The notes under the pieces are model-generated. The model did no database searches. It saw nothing but the letters and a program-made list of their open reading frames with translations, and had not been told where the DNA came from. 63,556 nucleotides of DNA from Betaproteobacteria bacterium (GTDB lineage Bacteria; Pseudomonadota; Gammaproteobacteria; Burkholderiales; SG8-39), in NCBI GenBank assembly GCA_025356085.1, contig JANXUV010000218.1, positions 1 to 63,556 on the forward strand, written 5' to 3'. Made by a program: the position numbers and the translations under genes. Positions 24,548 to 31,899 of the stretch are shown here, piece after piece (within the stretch, counting starts at the first letter, position 1; every line of letters begins with the position of its first letter).

Positions 24548-25677
24548 AAGCCTTCAACATCGAGGAATTGCGCCTCGCGGCGAAACGGCGCCTACCGCGC
24601 GCGGTGTTCGACTTCATCGATGGCGGCGCGGAGGATGAGCGCACGTTGAGGGGTAACCGCGCAGCGTTTGAGAGAGTTCTTTTTTTGCGGAAAGTGCTGG
24701 TGGATGTTTCCCAGGTCACTGCCGAAACTTCGATACTGGGAAAAAAAGCAGGACTTCCCATAGCCATCGCCCCCACGGGCGCGGTCGGCTTCGGCTGGCG
24801 CGGCGGTGACGTGGCGGTGGCGAAGGCAGCGGCGGCTTTTGGCATCCCATTCACGCTCTCGACCTCGGCGACTGCCAGCATCGAGCGCATTGCGAGCGAG
24901 GCGCCCGGACGCCACTGGTTCCAGGCCTATTTCTTCAAGGACCGCGAATACTGCATGGGCCTGATCGAGCGCGCGTGCAAGGCGGGCTACGACACGCTGA
25001 TGGTGACCGCGGACCTGCCGGTGGGCGGCAAGCGCGAGCGCGATTTCCGCAACGACTTCTCCATCCCGTTCCGCTTCACACCCAGGAACATGCTCGATTT
25101 CGCCACGCGCCCGGCCTGGGCGCTGGACATGCTGCTGCGCGGCGTGCCGCAGCTCGAGAACCTCGGCGGCATGCTGGATCATCACGCAAGCACGCAAAAC
25201 CTCGTGTCTTCCGTCGGCCGCAACCAGGACGCGGCCCTCGACTGGGAAGTCATAAAGCGCGTGCGCGGCGCCTGGCCGGGCAAGCTGCTCATCAAGGGCG
25301 TGGTGCATCCAGAGGACGCCGAACGCGCGCTGTCGGTGGGCTGTGACGGCGTAATCGTCTCCAACCATGGCGGACGGCAGCTCGATGGCGAAATCGCTTC
25401 GTTCGACGCGCTGCCTGGTGTGGTGCGCGCCATCGGCGGCAAGGCGAGCGTATTGATGGACGGCGGCATCCGGCGCGGCTCGGATATCGTCAAAGCGCTC
25501 GCCCAAGGCGCCGAAGCGGTGATGATAGGACGCGCTACTTTCTACGGCGTCTGCGCCGGCGGCGAGCCGGGGGCGCGGCGCGCGCTGGAAATCCTCAGCG
25601 ACGAACTGGTGCGCACCATGCAGCTTTGCGGTACGCGCAATATCGGCGAGATCGGGCCGGAGCTGCTGGCGAAATGA
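24544..25677 (+). CDS. FMN-dependent alpha-hydroxyacid dehydrogenase (LldD/MdlB-like)
   Basis: This 377-residue protein belongs to the FMN-dependent alpha-hydroxyacid oxidase/dehydrogenase family. The start SFNIEELR-like segment (AFNIEELRLAAKRRLPRAVF), IAIAPTGAVGFGWRGGD, the FMN/catalytic histidine motif SNHGGRQLDG and the phosphate loop DGGIRRGSDIVKALAQGA are all present. Members oxidise L-lactate, mandelate or glycolate. It starts inside the FAH-family stop and ends inside the start of a small membrane protein gene, both as ATGA overlaps. Its likely role is oxidation of a 2-hydroxyacid intermediate of the same pathway. Confidence 0.9.
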   Translation: MKAFNIEELRLAAKRRLPRAVFDFIDGGAEDERTLRGNRAAFERVLFLRKVLVDVSQVTAETSILGKKAGLPIAIAPTGAVGFGWRGGDVAVAKAAAAFGIPFTLSTSATASIERIASEAPGRHWFQAYFFKDREYCMGLIERACKAGYDTLMVTADLPVGGKRERDFRNDFSIPFRFTPRNMLDFATRPAWALDMLLRGVPQLENLGGMLDHHASTQNLVSSVGRNQDAALDWEVIKRVRGAWPGKLLIKGVVHPEDAERALSVGCDGVIVSNHGGRQLDGEIASFDALPGVVRAIGGKASVLMDGGIRRGSDIVKALAQGAEAVMIGRATFYGVCAGGEPGARRALEILSDELVRTMQLCGTRNIGEIGPELLAK

Positions 25678-26075
25678 CGTACGAAACGGAGCACGAGGCA
25701 AAGCCGGAAACGAAGTACTGGTGGAAGAACTGGCGGGTGATGGTGCTGCTCTGGGTGGCCATGATCGGCCTGACCTGGCTGGCGGTCGACCAGAATGTCA
25801 ACACCGGCGTCATCGCCGGCAGCGTGGTGGTTGTGGGCCTGATCACCAATGCGTTTGCCTGGCTGCTCGGCATCATCGCGCTGGTGCCGCTGATCGGGCC
25901 GCTGATCGTCAAGATCCTGTCGATCAGCTTCATCTCCCGCAACGAAGCGCCGGCGGCCGGCGCAATGACGTTCATGCCCGCGATTTCCTTTCTATGGGAG
26001 GCGCCTGATGCTCGGCAAGGCGGCGGTCACGATCTGGTGCGATGTCGCGAACGCCGTCAAGGAAGAGTTCGATGA
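25674..26075 (+). CDS. Small two-helix membrane protein of unknown function
   Basis: This 133-residue protein has a charged N-terminus (TYETEHEAKPETKYWWKNW) and two hydrophobic segments, about residues 22-42 and 45-68, with a third apolar stretch LVPLIGPLIVKILSISFI. No domain is recognised. It starts inside the stop of the hydroxyacid dehydrogenase gene and its last 68 bases overlap the next gene in another frame, so the arginine-rich tail after about residue 110 may not be under selection. It could anchor the dehydrogenase at the membrane or be a transport accessory; both are guesses from position. Confidence 0.6.
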   Translation: MTYETEHEAKPETKYWWKNWRVMVLLWVAMIGLTWLAVDQNVNTGVIAGSVVVVGLITNAFAWLLGIIALVPLIGPLIVKILSISFISRNEAPAAGAMTFMPAISFLWEAPDARQGGGHDLVRCRERRQGRVR

Positions 26076-26679
26076 CTGGCACGCGCACGAGCACATGCCG
26101 GAAAGGCTGGCCATCCCTGGATTTCTGCGCGGATCGCGGTGGGTTTCCGTGGATGGAAACAACGCCTATTTCGTGCTTTACGAAACGGTGGCGCTCGATA
26201 CGGTCACGTCTGTCCCGTATCTAGAGCGCCTCGACAATCCGACGCCCTGGTCGCGAAAAATCATGCCGCACCACCGCAACATGGTGCGCAGCCTGTGCCG
26301 CGTTGAATCGAGTTTCGGCGCCGCGGTTGCTCAGGTCATGCTGACCGTCAGGTTCTCGCCGCAGGCTGGGGCGCGGGAGCGGCTGAAGAAATGGCTCCTC
26401 GAATTTCTTCCGTCGCTACCGTCCCGCAAGGGTCTGGTCGCCGCGCACCTGCTGATCGATGCGGCCCGAACACAATTGACCGCGGAGCAGAAGATTCGCG
26501 GCGGCGATGCGACTGCCGACTGGGTTGTGCTGGTGAATGGCTACGATACCGATGCGGTTGCGGGAATGGCCGTGAACGAGCTAGCTCAGGAAAATCTGGC
26601 GGCGCACGGAGCCGCGCCCGGTGCGATCCCCCGTGTCTACGGGTTGGCGTATCAGCTATATTCTTCCCGGGAGCAATGA
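26008..26679 (+). CDS. EthD/dimeric alpha-beta barrel-like protein of unknown function
   Basis: This 223-residue protein shows two similar halves: DVANAVKEEFDDWHAHEHMPERLAIPGFLRGSRW in the first part is the pattern of dimeric alpha-beta barrel (EthD-like) proteins with a conserved W-H-x-x-E-H-x-x-E-R core, and the second half repeats a beta-alpha-beta outline. Such proteins occur in catabolic clusters but have no assigned chemistry. It overlaps the preceding membrane protein gene by 68 bases and is followed two bases later by the second Bug gene. No signal peptide is present. Confidence 0.65.
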   Translation: MLGKAAVTIWCDVANAVKEEFDDWHAHEHMPERLAIPGFLRGSRWVSVDGNNAYFVLYETVALDTVTSVPYLERLDNPTPWSRKIMPHHRNMVRSLCRVESSFGAAVAQVMLTVRFSPQAGARERLKKWLLEFLPSLPSRKGLVAAHLLIDAARTQLTAEQKIRGGDATADWVVLVNGYDTDAVAGMAVNELAQENLAAHGAAPGAIPRVYGLAYQLYSSREQ

Positions 26680-26681
26680 CG

Positions 26682-27656
26682 ATGAATCCGCGCATCCGCT
26701 GCAAGATTTTTCTCGCCGCCGCTGCGCTTTGCGTAGCCGGTGCTGCCGCCGCGCAGGCGTGGCCGAACAGGCCTTTGAAAATGATCGTGCCGTTTCCGCC
26801 CGGTGGGGCGGTGGACATCCTCGGGCGCGCGATCTCGCAGAAGCTTTCGGATGCGACCGGCCAGCCGGTGGTGGTGGATAACCGCGCGGGCGCCGGCGGG
26901 GCGGTCGGCTCCGAGGCCGCGGCCAAGTCGCCCAATGACGGCTACACGCTGCTGATGGGCTCGACCAGCACTATCTCGATCAATCCGGCCCTGGTATCCA
27001 AGCCGACCTACGATCCTCAGCACGATTTCACGCCGGTATCGCAGGTGGCGTTCATTCCGCATTTGCTTGTGCTCAGTGCGACGGTTCCCGCGAGTAACCT
27101 CAGGGAATTCATCGCCTACGCCAGGGCCAATCCGGGCAAGCTCAACTACGGATCCGCGGGCAACGGCACGCCGCACCACATCGCGGGCGAGATGTTCAAG
27201 CAACTCGCAGGCGTGGACATGGTCCACGTGCCATACAAGGGCACCGGTCCGGCGCTGAACGACATGCTCGCCGGGCAGCTGTCGTTCATGTCTGTCGAGG
27301 TCCTGGCCGCGCTGCCGCACGTGCGCGCGGGCAAGCTGCGCGCGCTGGGGATCGCGACCGCCAGCCGCTCGGAGGTCGCACCCGAGATTCCGACCGCCGC
27401 GGAAGCGGGTCTGCCGGGCTTCGAAGTAACCGCCTGGTACGGCGTGTTCGCGCCGGCCGCGTCGCCGCCCGCGGCGGTGCAGCGCGTTGCCGCCGAAATA
27501 GCGAAGGCGGTGCGCGAGGCCGATTTCCGCGAGCGCCTGGCCAACCTGGGCGCGACGCCGGTCGGCAGCAGTCCGGAAGAGTTCGCAAAGTTCCTGCGCG
27601 TGGAAAACGTTCGCTGGGCGAACGCGGTGCGCGCCTCGGGTGCAAAGCTGGACTAG
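26682..27656 (+). CDS. Bug-family tripartite tricarboxylate transporter solute-binding protein (second copy)
   Basis: This 324-residue periplasmic protein has a signal peptide ending AAAAQA and the TctC signature AWPNRPLKMIVPFPPGGAVD, then GYTLLMGSTSTISINPAL and NYGSAGNGTPHHIAGEMF. It is only distantly similar to the Bug protein at 22935, so the two probably bind different ligands or arose from an old duplication. The ATG at 26682 is best spaced from GGGAG; an ATG two codons earlier overlaps the previous stop. It ends nine bases before the second TauD-like gene. As for the other Bug genes here, membrane subunits are absent. Confidence 0.9.
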   Translation: MNPRIRCKIFLAAAALCVAGAAAAQAWPNRPLKMIVPFPPGGAVDILGRAISQKLSDATGQPVVVDNRAGAGGAVGSEAAAKSPNDGYTLLMGSTSTISINPALVSKPTYDPQHDFTPVSQVAFIPHLLVLSATVPASNLREFIAYARANPGKLNYGSAGNGTPHHIAGEMFKQLAGVDMVHVPYKGTGPALNDMLAGQLSFMSVEVLAALPHVRAGKLRALGIATASRSEVAPEIPTAAEAGLPGFEVTAWYGVFAPAASPPAAVQRVAAEIAKAVREADFRERLANLGATPVGSSPEEFAKFLRVENVRWANAVRASGAKLD

Positions 27657-27665
27657 ACTCGCTCC

Positions 27666-28559
27666 ATGGATCTCTCCGCAACCCCGCCCGCACTCAGCAA
27701 GCGCTTCCGCACGCGGCGGCTGTCGGCTGTGTTCGGGGTCGAGATCGAAGGCCTTGACCTGGCTGGCAGGGTGTCGGACGACGACATCGCCGAGATTCGC
27801 CGCCTGTGGAACGAGTGCGGCCTGGTGCTGCTGCGCGACCAGCGCTTCAGCATGGAGGAGCATATTGCCTTCAGTCGCCGTTTCGGCACGCTGGACTTGA
27901 ACCAGACGCTGCTGCCGTTCCGGCATGTCAAACATCCGGAGTTGCTGGTGCTTTCCACCATACCAGTCGACGGCAAGCCCTCAAAAAGCGAAAACGTAGG
28001 CCGCCACTGGCATACCGACCTCTCTTACACTACGCGGCCGCCGCTCGGCTCGCTGTTCCATTGCCACGTGATCCCCGAAGTGGGCGGCGACACGGTTTTC
28101 GCGAACATGGCGGCGGCCTACGACGCGCTGAGCGAGGCGTTCAAGCAGCGCATTGAAGGACTGGAAGCGGTGCATGACTACATGCAGGTCGAGAACATGA
28201 AGAAGCGCGACCCGGCGATGGTCGCCGAACTGAAGAAGCTCAACCCGCCCGTGGCGCAGCCGCTGGTGCGCGTGCACCCTGAGACCGGGCGCAAGACGCT
28301 ATACCTCGGCGAGCAGGTGGCGCGGCGCATCGTCGGCATGAGCGAGAAGGAGGGCGCAGCGATCCTCGATTTCCTGCACGAGCATGCGGCCGACCCGCTG
28401 TTCACCTATCGGCACCGCTACCGCGTGCACGACCTGGTCCTGTGGGACAACCGGCAGTTGATGCACCTCGCGCTCGCCGATTTCCCGCCCGGCGCCCATC
28501 GATATTGCGTGCGCACCACTGTCGTGGGCTCGCTTTCAGGGCGCGTTTTAGAGGGCTGA
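27666..28559 (+). CDS. TauD/TfdA-family alpha-ketoglutarate-dependent dioxygenase (second copy)
   Basis: This 297-residue Fe(II)/2-oxoglutarate dioxygenase has H116 and D118 (HWHTD) and distal H267 (RQLMHLA) as metal ligands and arginines in AHRYCVRTTV. It resembles TfdA (2,4-D dioxygenase) in NQTLLPFRHVKHPELLVLS and WDNRQLMHLA more than the first copy does. It closes the plus-strand catabolic cluster that began with the other TauD gene at 22048. Two such enzymes bounding one operon suggests substrates that differ in chain or ring. It is convergent with the BON gene. Confidence 0.88.
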   Translation: MDLSATPPALSKRFRTRRLSAVFGVEIEGLDLAGRVSDDDIAEIRRLWNECGLVLLRDQRFSMEEHIAFSRRFGTLDLNQTLLPFRHVKHPELLVLSTIPVDGKPSKSENVGRHWHTDLSYTTRPPLGSLFHCHVIPEVGGDTVFANMAAAYDALSEAFKQRIEGLEAVHDYMQVENMKKRDPAMVAELKKLNPPVAQPLVRVHPETGRKTLYLGEQVARRIVGMSEKEGAAILDFLHEHAADPLFTYRHRYRVHDLVLWDNRQLMHLALADFPPGAHRYCVRTTVVGSLSGRVLEG

Positions 28560-28569
28560 GAAAAAGAAA

Positions 28570-28608
28570 CTCCAGGCGCCCCGGGGGGAGGGGGGAAGGC
28601 GCCTGGAG
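28570..28608 (-). terminator. Intrinsic terminator of the BON-domain gene
   Basis: A perfect 11-base-pair stem, CTCCAGGCGCC with GGCGCCTGGAG, encloses a 17-base loop. Read on the minus strand it follows the BON gene stop by 12 bases and is followed by TTTCTTTTTCTC, a good uridine tract. On the plus strand there is no T run, so it would end the dioxygenase transcript less well. The plus-strand loop is almost pure guanine (two G6 runs), so it might form a quadruplex. Confidence 0.75.
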
Positions 28609-28620
28609 GGTGCAGCCCTG

Positions 28621-28896
28621 TTACATCTTCACTTCGATGTTGTTCTCGACCGTGGTCACGCCTGTGACGCTGCGAGCCACAGACTCCGCGCGTTCCTTGT
28701 CGGCCTTGGTTTTCGCGGTGCCGCTCAGAACCACTACGCCGGTCTTGTCGGTGTCGACCGAGACTTTGACGAGCGTCGAGGGCTTTTCCTTCGCCATCTC
28801 GGCCTTGACCTTGGTGGTGATCACCGAGTCCTTGACGAACTCGCGGGTTTTGCCTTCGGCAGCGAACCCGGCGCCAGACACCATCAGACCGGCCAC
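28621..28896 (-). CDS. BON-domain periplasmic/lipid-binding protein, start disrupted by one base
   Basis: The 91 residues from the GTG at 28896 hold one BON domain (about residues 25-90, FVKDSVITTKVKAEM through TTVENNIEVKM), found in OsmY-like stress proteins of the periplasm. The frame actually extends upstream as KKAQFIGACIVAGLMVSGAGFAAE, a complete signal peptide, but no start codon precedes it. An ATG at 28931-28929 is one base out of frame across a run of six A bases; seven would give MRKKAQFIG... in frame. So the listed GTG is only the first legal start and would remove half of the signal peptide. A strong terminator follows. Confidence 0.7.
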   Translation of the reverse strand: MAGLMVSGAGFAAEGKTREFVKDSVITTKVKAEMAKEKPSTLVKVSVDTDKTGVVVLSGTAKTKADKERAESVARSVTGVTTVENNIEVKM

Positions 28897-28929
28897 TATG
28901 CAGGCGCCGATGAATTGAGCTTTTTTCGC

Positions 28930-29043
28930 ATGCGCCTGCGCTTGCGTTACGGCACGGTGCGCGAGGACTACGGCACCCGCGTCGATCGCAGCGAGGATCT
29001 GCGCTTCGACGTCAACTGGGCGGTCAACTTCAATCAGCCCGGC
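28930..29043 (+). pseudogene. Possible C-terminal fragment of an outer-membrane beta-barrel
   Basis: The plus strand encodes LRLRYGTVREDYGTRV followed by DRSEDLRFDVNWAVNF, alternating polar and apolar residues and ending in phenylalanine, as in the last two strands of porins such as the OprD family. It has no start of its own beyond an ATG shared with the BON upstream region, no upstream body of the gene, and after NWAVNFNQPGS it runs into sequence antisense to the PagP-like remnant. The identification rests on pattern alone. Confidence 0.3.
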
Positions 29044-29394
29044 TCAGAACGCGTAGCGTCCCCAAAGCAGAAGCACGTCGCCGTTGCCTTCGTTGCTGGA
29101 AAGGCGAGGCACGTAAAGGCCCATGATCGAAAACCGGCCCCAGGCAACCTCAGCGATGGGCAGCAGGATGGGTACCGGAACCATGTAGTTGCTGTAGCTG
29201 GATTTCAGCGTGACCGTGGCGGTGAACCCGCCGCCGCCCCAGGCGCTCGAATTCAGGGTGGCGAGCTTTTCCGGCAAATAGGTGCCGCTGCCGTGATTTA
29301 TATAGCCGGGAAGATAAAGGTCCCAGTCATTGCCGTCCCAGGCTTTCGCCGCGCCGTTGCAGTTGTACTGGAGAAATTCCCACAAGCGGGAGGC
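29044..29394 (-). pseudogene. PagP-like lipid A acyltransferase remnant
   Basis: The C-terminal 60 residues (YMVPVPILLPIAEVAWGRFS, then YVPRLSSNEGNGDVLLLWGR) match the last strands of PagP-family outer-membrane lipid A palmitoyltransferases. Upstream, NDWDLYLPGYINHGSGTY resembles the early part. The signal peptide is missing and the N-terminus is joined in frame to a patatin-type barrel remnant. The middle is short: SSAWGGGG leads straight into FTATVTLKSSYSN, whereas PagP has roughly 45 more residues there with its catalytic serine and SHxHxxP region. Truncation at two places makes a working enzyme unlikely. Confidence 0.55.
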
Positions 29395-30015
29395 TGAGTA
29401 CTTGGTGTTGTCGCTCGGCAAGCCATCGAAGCGGCTCGTCACTCGCCCGGCTTCGAGCGAGCCGCCGAGGTAGACGCCCGAGCCGAGAATGTCCGGCATC
29501 TTGATGGCGTGGTTGTAGTACATCAGCCTGCCAAAGGCCATCTCGCGTCCGGAGAATTCGCCGATGCGGTAGCCCGGCAGCTGGAGCGGACCGCCCAGCG
29601 CGAAGGTTTCATAAGCCGGCATGCCGGTATTCAGGTCTGTGCCGCCGCGAATAGTTCCGTTGAAGGTATGCGCGCCCCAGCTCGTTGCGTAAGTGACGCT
29701 GCCTTCCAGGCGCTTGTAATTGTTGGCCGATCCAAATGACTTGTCGTTTGGATTTAGGCGGTCAGGTGGGTCCGGTGCCCGTCGCGCGCGAACCACGCGT
29801 GGTCCAGGTGGTCGCCAACCAGCCGCACGGCCATGCCGGCGGAATTTTCCGACACCGTCGGCAGCAACGGCGAGCCCGTTTCCACGCTTGCCTTGATGTG
29901 CTGCCACGTCGGCCCGATGCGCAGTTCACCCGCGCACGCTGAACTGATCGGCATCCTCCACCAGCTTGCGGCTCGGCAGCGGTAGCAACTGGAAATCGGC
30001 CACTGACGCCCCCAT
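29395..30015 (-). pseudogene. Remnant of a patatin-like phospholipase with Omp85-type barrel (PlpD/RssA-like), frameshifted
   Basis: Minus-strand pieces YKRLEGSVTYATSWGAHTFN, ETFALGGPLQLPGYRIGEFS and FGRLMYYNHAIKMPDILGSG are the C-terminal surface-antigen barrel of patatin-like outer-membrane phospholipases. The preceding piece, GELRIGPTWQHIKASVETGS through HLDHAWFARDGHR, is in a different frame that stops at 29754-29756, one base off from the downstream frame. A further frame change near 29930 separates DADQFSVRG. The whole N-terminal patatin domain with the Ser-Asp dyad is absent; the tmRNA gene begins instead. This is a decayed gene or a set of sequence errors. Confidence 0.55.
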
Positions 30016-30019
30016 ATGG

Positions 30020-30025
30020 GATAAT
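30020..30025 (+). promoter_or_regulatory. Candidate -10 element of ssrA
   Basis: GATAAT, five of six matches to TATAAT, ends 19 bases before the mature 5' end of tmRNA. Transcription starting around 30032 would give a short 5' extension that RNase P removes. No convincing -35 hexamer was seen 16-18 bases upstream. Confidence 0.4.
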
Positions 30026-30044
30026 GCAGGCGCAGTATCGAAAC

Positions 30045-30413
30045 GGGGGCGACCTGGTTTCGACGCAGGTACTGAAGCAGCACAGGGCATGCCGAGGACC
30101 AGAGCCCTCGTAAATCCATCTGGAAACACTTTAAACGCCAACGACACGCGTTTCGCTCTCGCGGCCTAATACCCGCGAGACGCTGCACTAGCCTGCTGGC
30201 GGGCTAGGCCTCAGAACAAGAGGTGCAGCGTCATTCACACCAGCCTCTCCCCGGGTTGTGGCCGCTTCGGCCCGGGGATCCGTCGAAGCGGCTAGCCGCG
30301 GATCAGCCTGCCGGTTGGCGGGTCCAAGGCGAAGCTCAAACAACCAGGCTAAGCATGTAGTCCTGACTGTGGACGATTTGCGGACGCGGGTTCGATTCCC
30401 GCCGCCTCCACCA
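30045..30413 (+). ncRNA. ssrA: Transfer-messenger RNA (tmRNA)
   Basis: The gene begins GGGGGCGACCTGGTTTCGACG and ends CGCGGGTTCGATTCCCGCCGCCTCCACCA-like sequence; the first seven bases pair with CGCCTCC ahead of the encoded ACCA to form the tRNA-like acceptor stem (one G-U), and the T arm GCGGGTTCGATTCCCGC is intact. At 369 bases it is a normal length for a one-piece beta/gammaproteobacterial tmRNA. It carries an mRNA-like frame for the tag ANDTRFALAA. tmRNA with SmpB rescues stalled ribosomes and marks the nascent chain for proteolysis. SmpB is not in the window. Confidence 0.97.
30137..30169 (+). other. tmRNA proteolysis tag reading frame
   Basis: From the resume codon GCC the frame reads ANDTRFALAA and ends in TAA. 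The ALAA terminus is the ClpXP/ClpAP degron, and the AND start is typical of betaproteobacteria (ANDERFALAA, ANDSRFALAA and similar). The Thr at position four differs from the commoner Glu, Ser or Asp. Confidence 0.93.
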
Positions 30414-30504
30414 ATACCCAGGTGGACAAAGACTTGAACTGAAGATTTTCACGCAGCGCACACAGCACCATGACGAGGGTTGAACGAATCATCATGCGTG
30501 CGCA

Positions 30505-31176
30505 CTATAGAACATTGCGGGTTGAAAGAAGCTCCATCGGATTTTGGATTATTGCATCCGCACGCCACGCGGCAAGCCCCTCGCCATAGCCCCAGTTTAC
30601 GGCCACCGAGCGCATGCCGGCAGCGCGCGCTGCCTGCACGTCGCGCAGATCGTCGCCGAGGTAGATGCACTCTTGCGGTGCGAGCGCGAGTTCCTTCGCG
30701 GCATGGAGCAGGGAGGCGGGATGCGGCTTCAGGTGTGGCGTCGTGTCGCCGCAGACCACGCAGGCGGCGCGCGCTTCCAATCCCAACATCCGCACCAGCA
30801 GGCGCGTGAGGCGGGTGGACTTGTTGGTTACGATGCCCCAGCGCAAGCCGCGCGTCTCGATGTTAGTGAGCAATTCTTCCATGCCGGAAAACAGGCGCGT
30901 GTCGACGCAGATTTCAGCTTCGTAGTGCCTGAGGAAGGCATCGCGCAGCGCCTTGAACTCCGGATGCTCGGGCAGGATGCCGAGGCCGGCGCCGATCAGG
31001 CCGCGTGCGCCGGCGGAAGCGTGCGGGCGCAGTTCTTTCAGCGGCAGGTCGGCAAGGCCGCGCGCCTCGCGCAATCGGTTGAGTGCGCGCGAAAGATCCG
31101 CGGCGGTGTCGGCGAGCGTTCCATCAAAGTCGAAGAGGACAGCCTTACTTCGAACAGCAGAGGGCGTAGTTGACAT
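30505..31176 (-). CDS. gph: Phosphoglycolate phosphatase, HAD family
   Basis: This 223-residue HAD hydrolase removes phosphate from 2-phosphoglycolate, a product of DNA repair and oxygenase activity. The four HAD motifs are visible: DFDGTLADT with the nucleophile aspartate, VTNKST, the lysine in HLKPHPASL, and GDDLRD. The ATG at 31176 lies 32 bases inside the end of ubiG, and a TTG five codons upstream is the only alternative. The ubiG-gph pairing is conserved in betaproteobacteria. HAD paralogs can have other substrates, so the name relies partly on context. Confidence 0.87.
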   Translation of the reverse strand: MSTTPSAVRSKAVLFDFDGTLADTAADLSRALNRLREARGLADLPLKELRPHASAGARGLIGAGLGILPEHPEFKALRDAFLRHYEAEICVDTRLFSGMEELLTNIETRGLRWGIVTNKSTRLTRLLVRMLGLEARAACVVCGDTTPHLKPHPASLLHAAKELALAPQECIYLGDDLRDVQAARAAGMRSVAVNWGYGEGLAAWRADAIIQNPMELLSTRNVL

Positions 31177-31849
31177 CACAGTCGTCGCCAAGGCGGTATT
31201 GATTGGTGATCGGGTTGTAGGTCATGCCCTTGAGTTCGATGGGCTCGAGGCCCGCGTCACGGCACCAGCGGGACAGCTCGGACGGACGGATGAAGCGGGC
31301 GTAGTCGTGCGTTCCCTTCGGCAGCATTTTCAGCAGGTACTCGGCGCCGATCACCGCGAACAGGTAGGACTTCGGATTGCGGTTGATGGTCGAGAAGAAC
31401 ACGTGCCCGCCGGGCTTCGCGAGCTTCGCGCAGGCAGCGATGGTGCTCGTGGGCTCGGGTACGTGCTCGAGAAGCTCCATGCAGGTGACGATGTCGTAGA
31501 CACCTGGATTTGTTTCGGAATGCTCTTCCGCAGAACTTTTCAAATAGGTGACTTCAAGAGCAGATTCAATCAGGTGAAGCTCCGCCACTTTTAGCGGCTT
31601 TTCCGAAAGATCGATTCCCGTCACCGTCGCTCCCAGCCGCGCCATCGCTTCGGTGAGGATGCCGCCGCCGCAGCCGACGTCGAGCACCCGCTTGCCGGCG
31701 AGCGGCGCCATGCCGTCGATCCAGCCCAGGCGCAGCGGATTGAGGTCGTGCAGCGGCCGGAACTCGCCCTGCGGGTCCCACCAGCGGTGCGCGAGCTCGC
31801 CGAATTTCGCGAGCTCGGCCGGATCGAAGTTCTGTTGCACGGTCGCCAT
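31145..31849 (-). CDS. ubiG: Ubiquinone biosynthesis O-methyltransferase
   Basis: This 234-residue SAM-dependent methyltransferase performs both O-methylations of the ubiquinone ring. SAM motif I reads [20 protein letters not shown]; the N-terminal segment [20 protein letters not shown] and [11 protein letters not shown] are UbiG hallmarks, and [13 protein letters not shown] follows. Length matches UbiG (about 235-240). It is co-oriented and overlapping with gph. It lies just downstream of the OmpA-family gene, separated by a strong terminator, so it needs its own promoter in the short gap. Confidence 0.95.
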   Translation of the reverse strand: MATVQQNFDPAELAKFGELAHRWWDPQGEFRPLHDLNPLRLGWIDGMAPLAGKRVLDVGCGGGILTEAMARLGATVTGIDLSEKPLKVAELHLIESALEVTYLKSSAEEHSETNPGVYDIVTCMELLEHVPEPTSTIAACAKLAKPGGHVFFSTINRNPKSYLFAVIGAEYLLKMLPKGTHDYARFIRPSELSRWCRDAGLEPIELKGMTYNPITNQYRLGDDCDVNYALCCSK

Positions 31850-31855
31850 AAAACA

Positions 31856-31881
31856 AAAAGCCCCGCCGAAGCGGGGCTTTT
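31856..31881 (-). terminator. Intrinsic terminator of the OmpA-family gene
   Basis: AAAAGCCCCGC and GCGGGGCTTTT form an 11-base-pair stem around the stable tetraloop CGAA, with T runs in both directions. It begins 19 bases beyond the OmpA-family stop (minus strand) and only seven bases before the ubiG start, so it should insulate ubiG from the highly expressed gene upstream. Confidence 0.85.
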
Positions 31882-31899
31882 CGAGAGCGCTAGGCTCGC

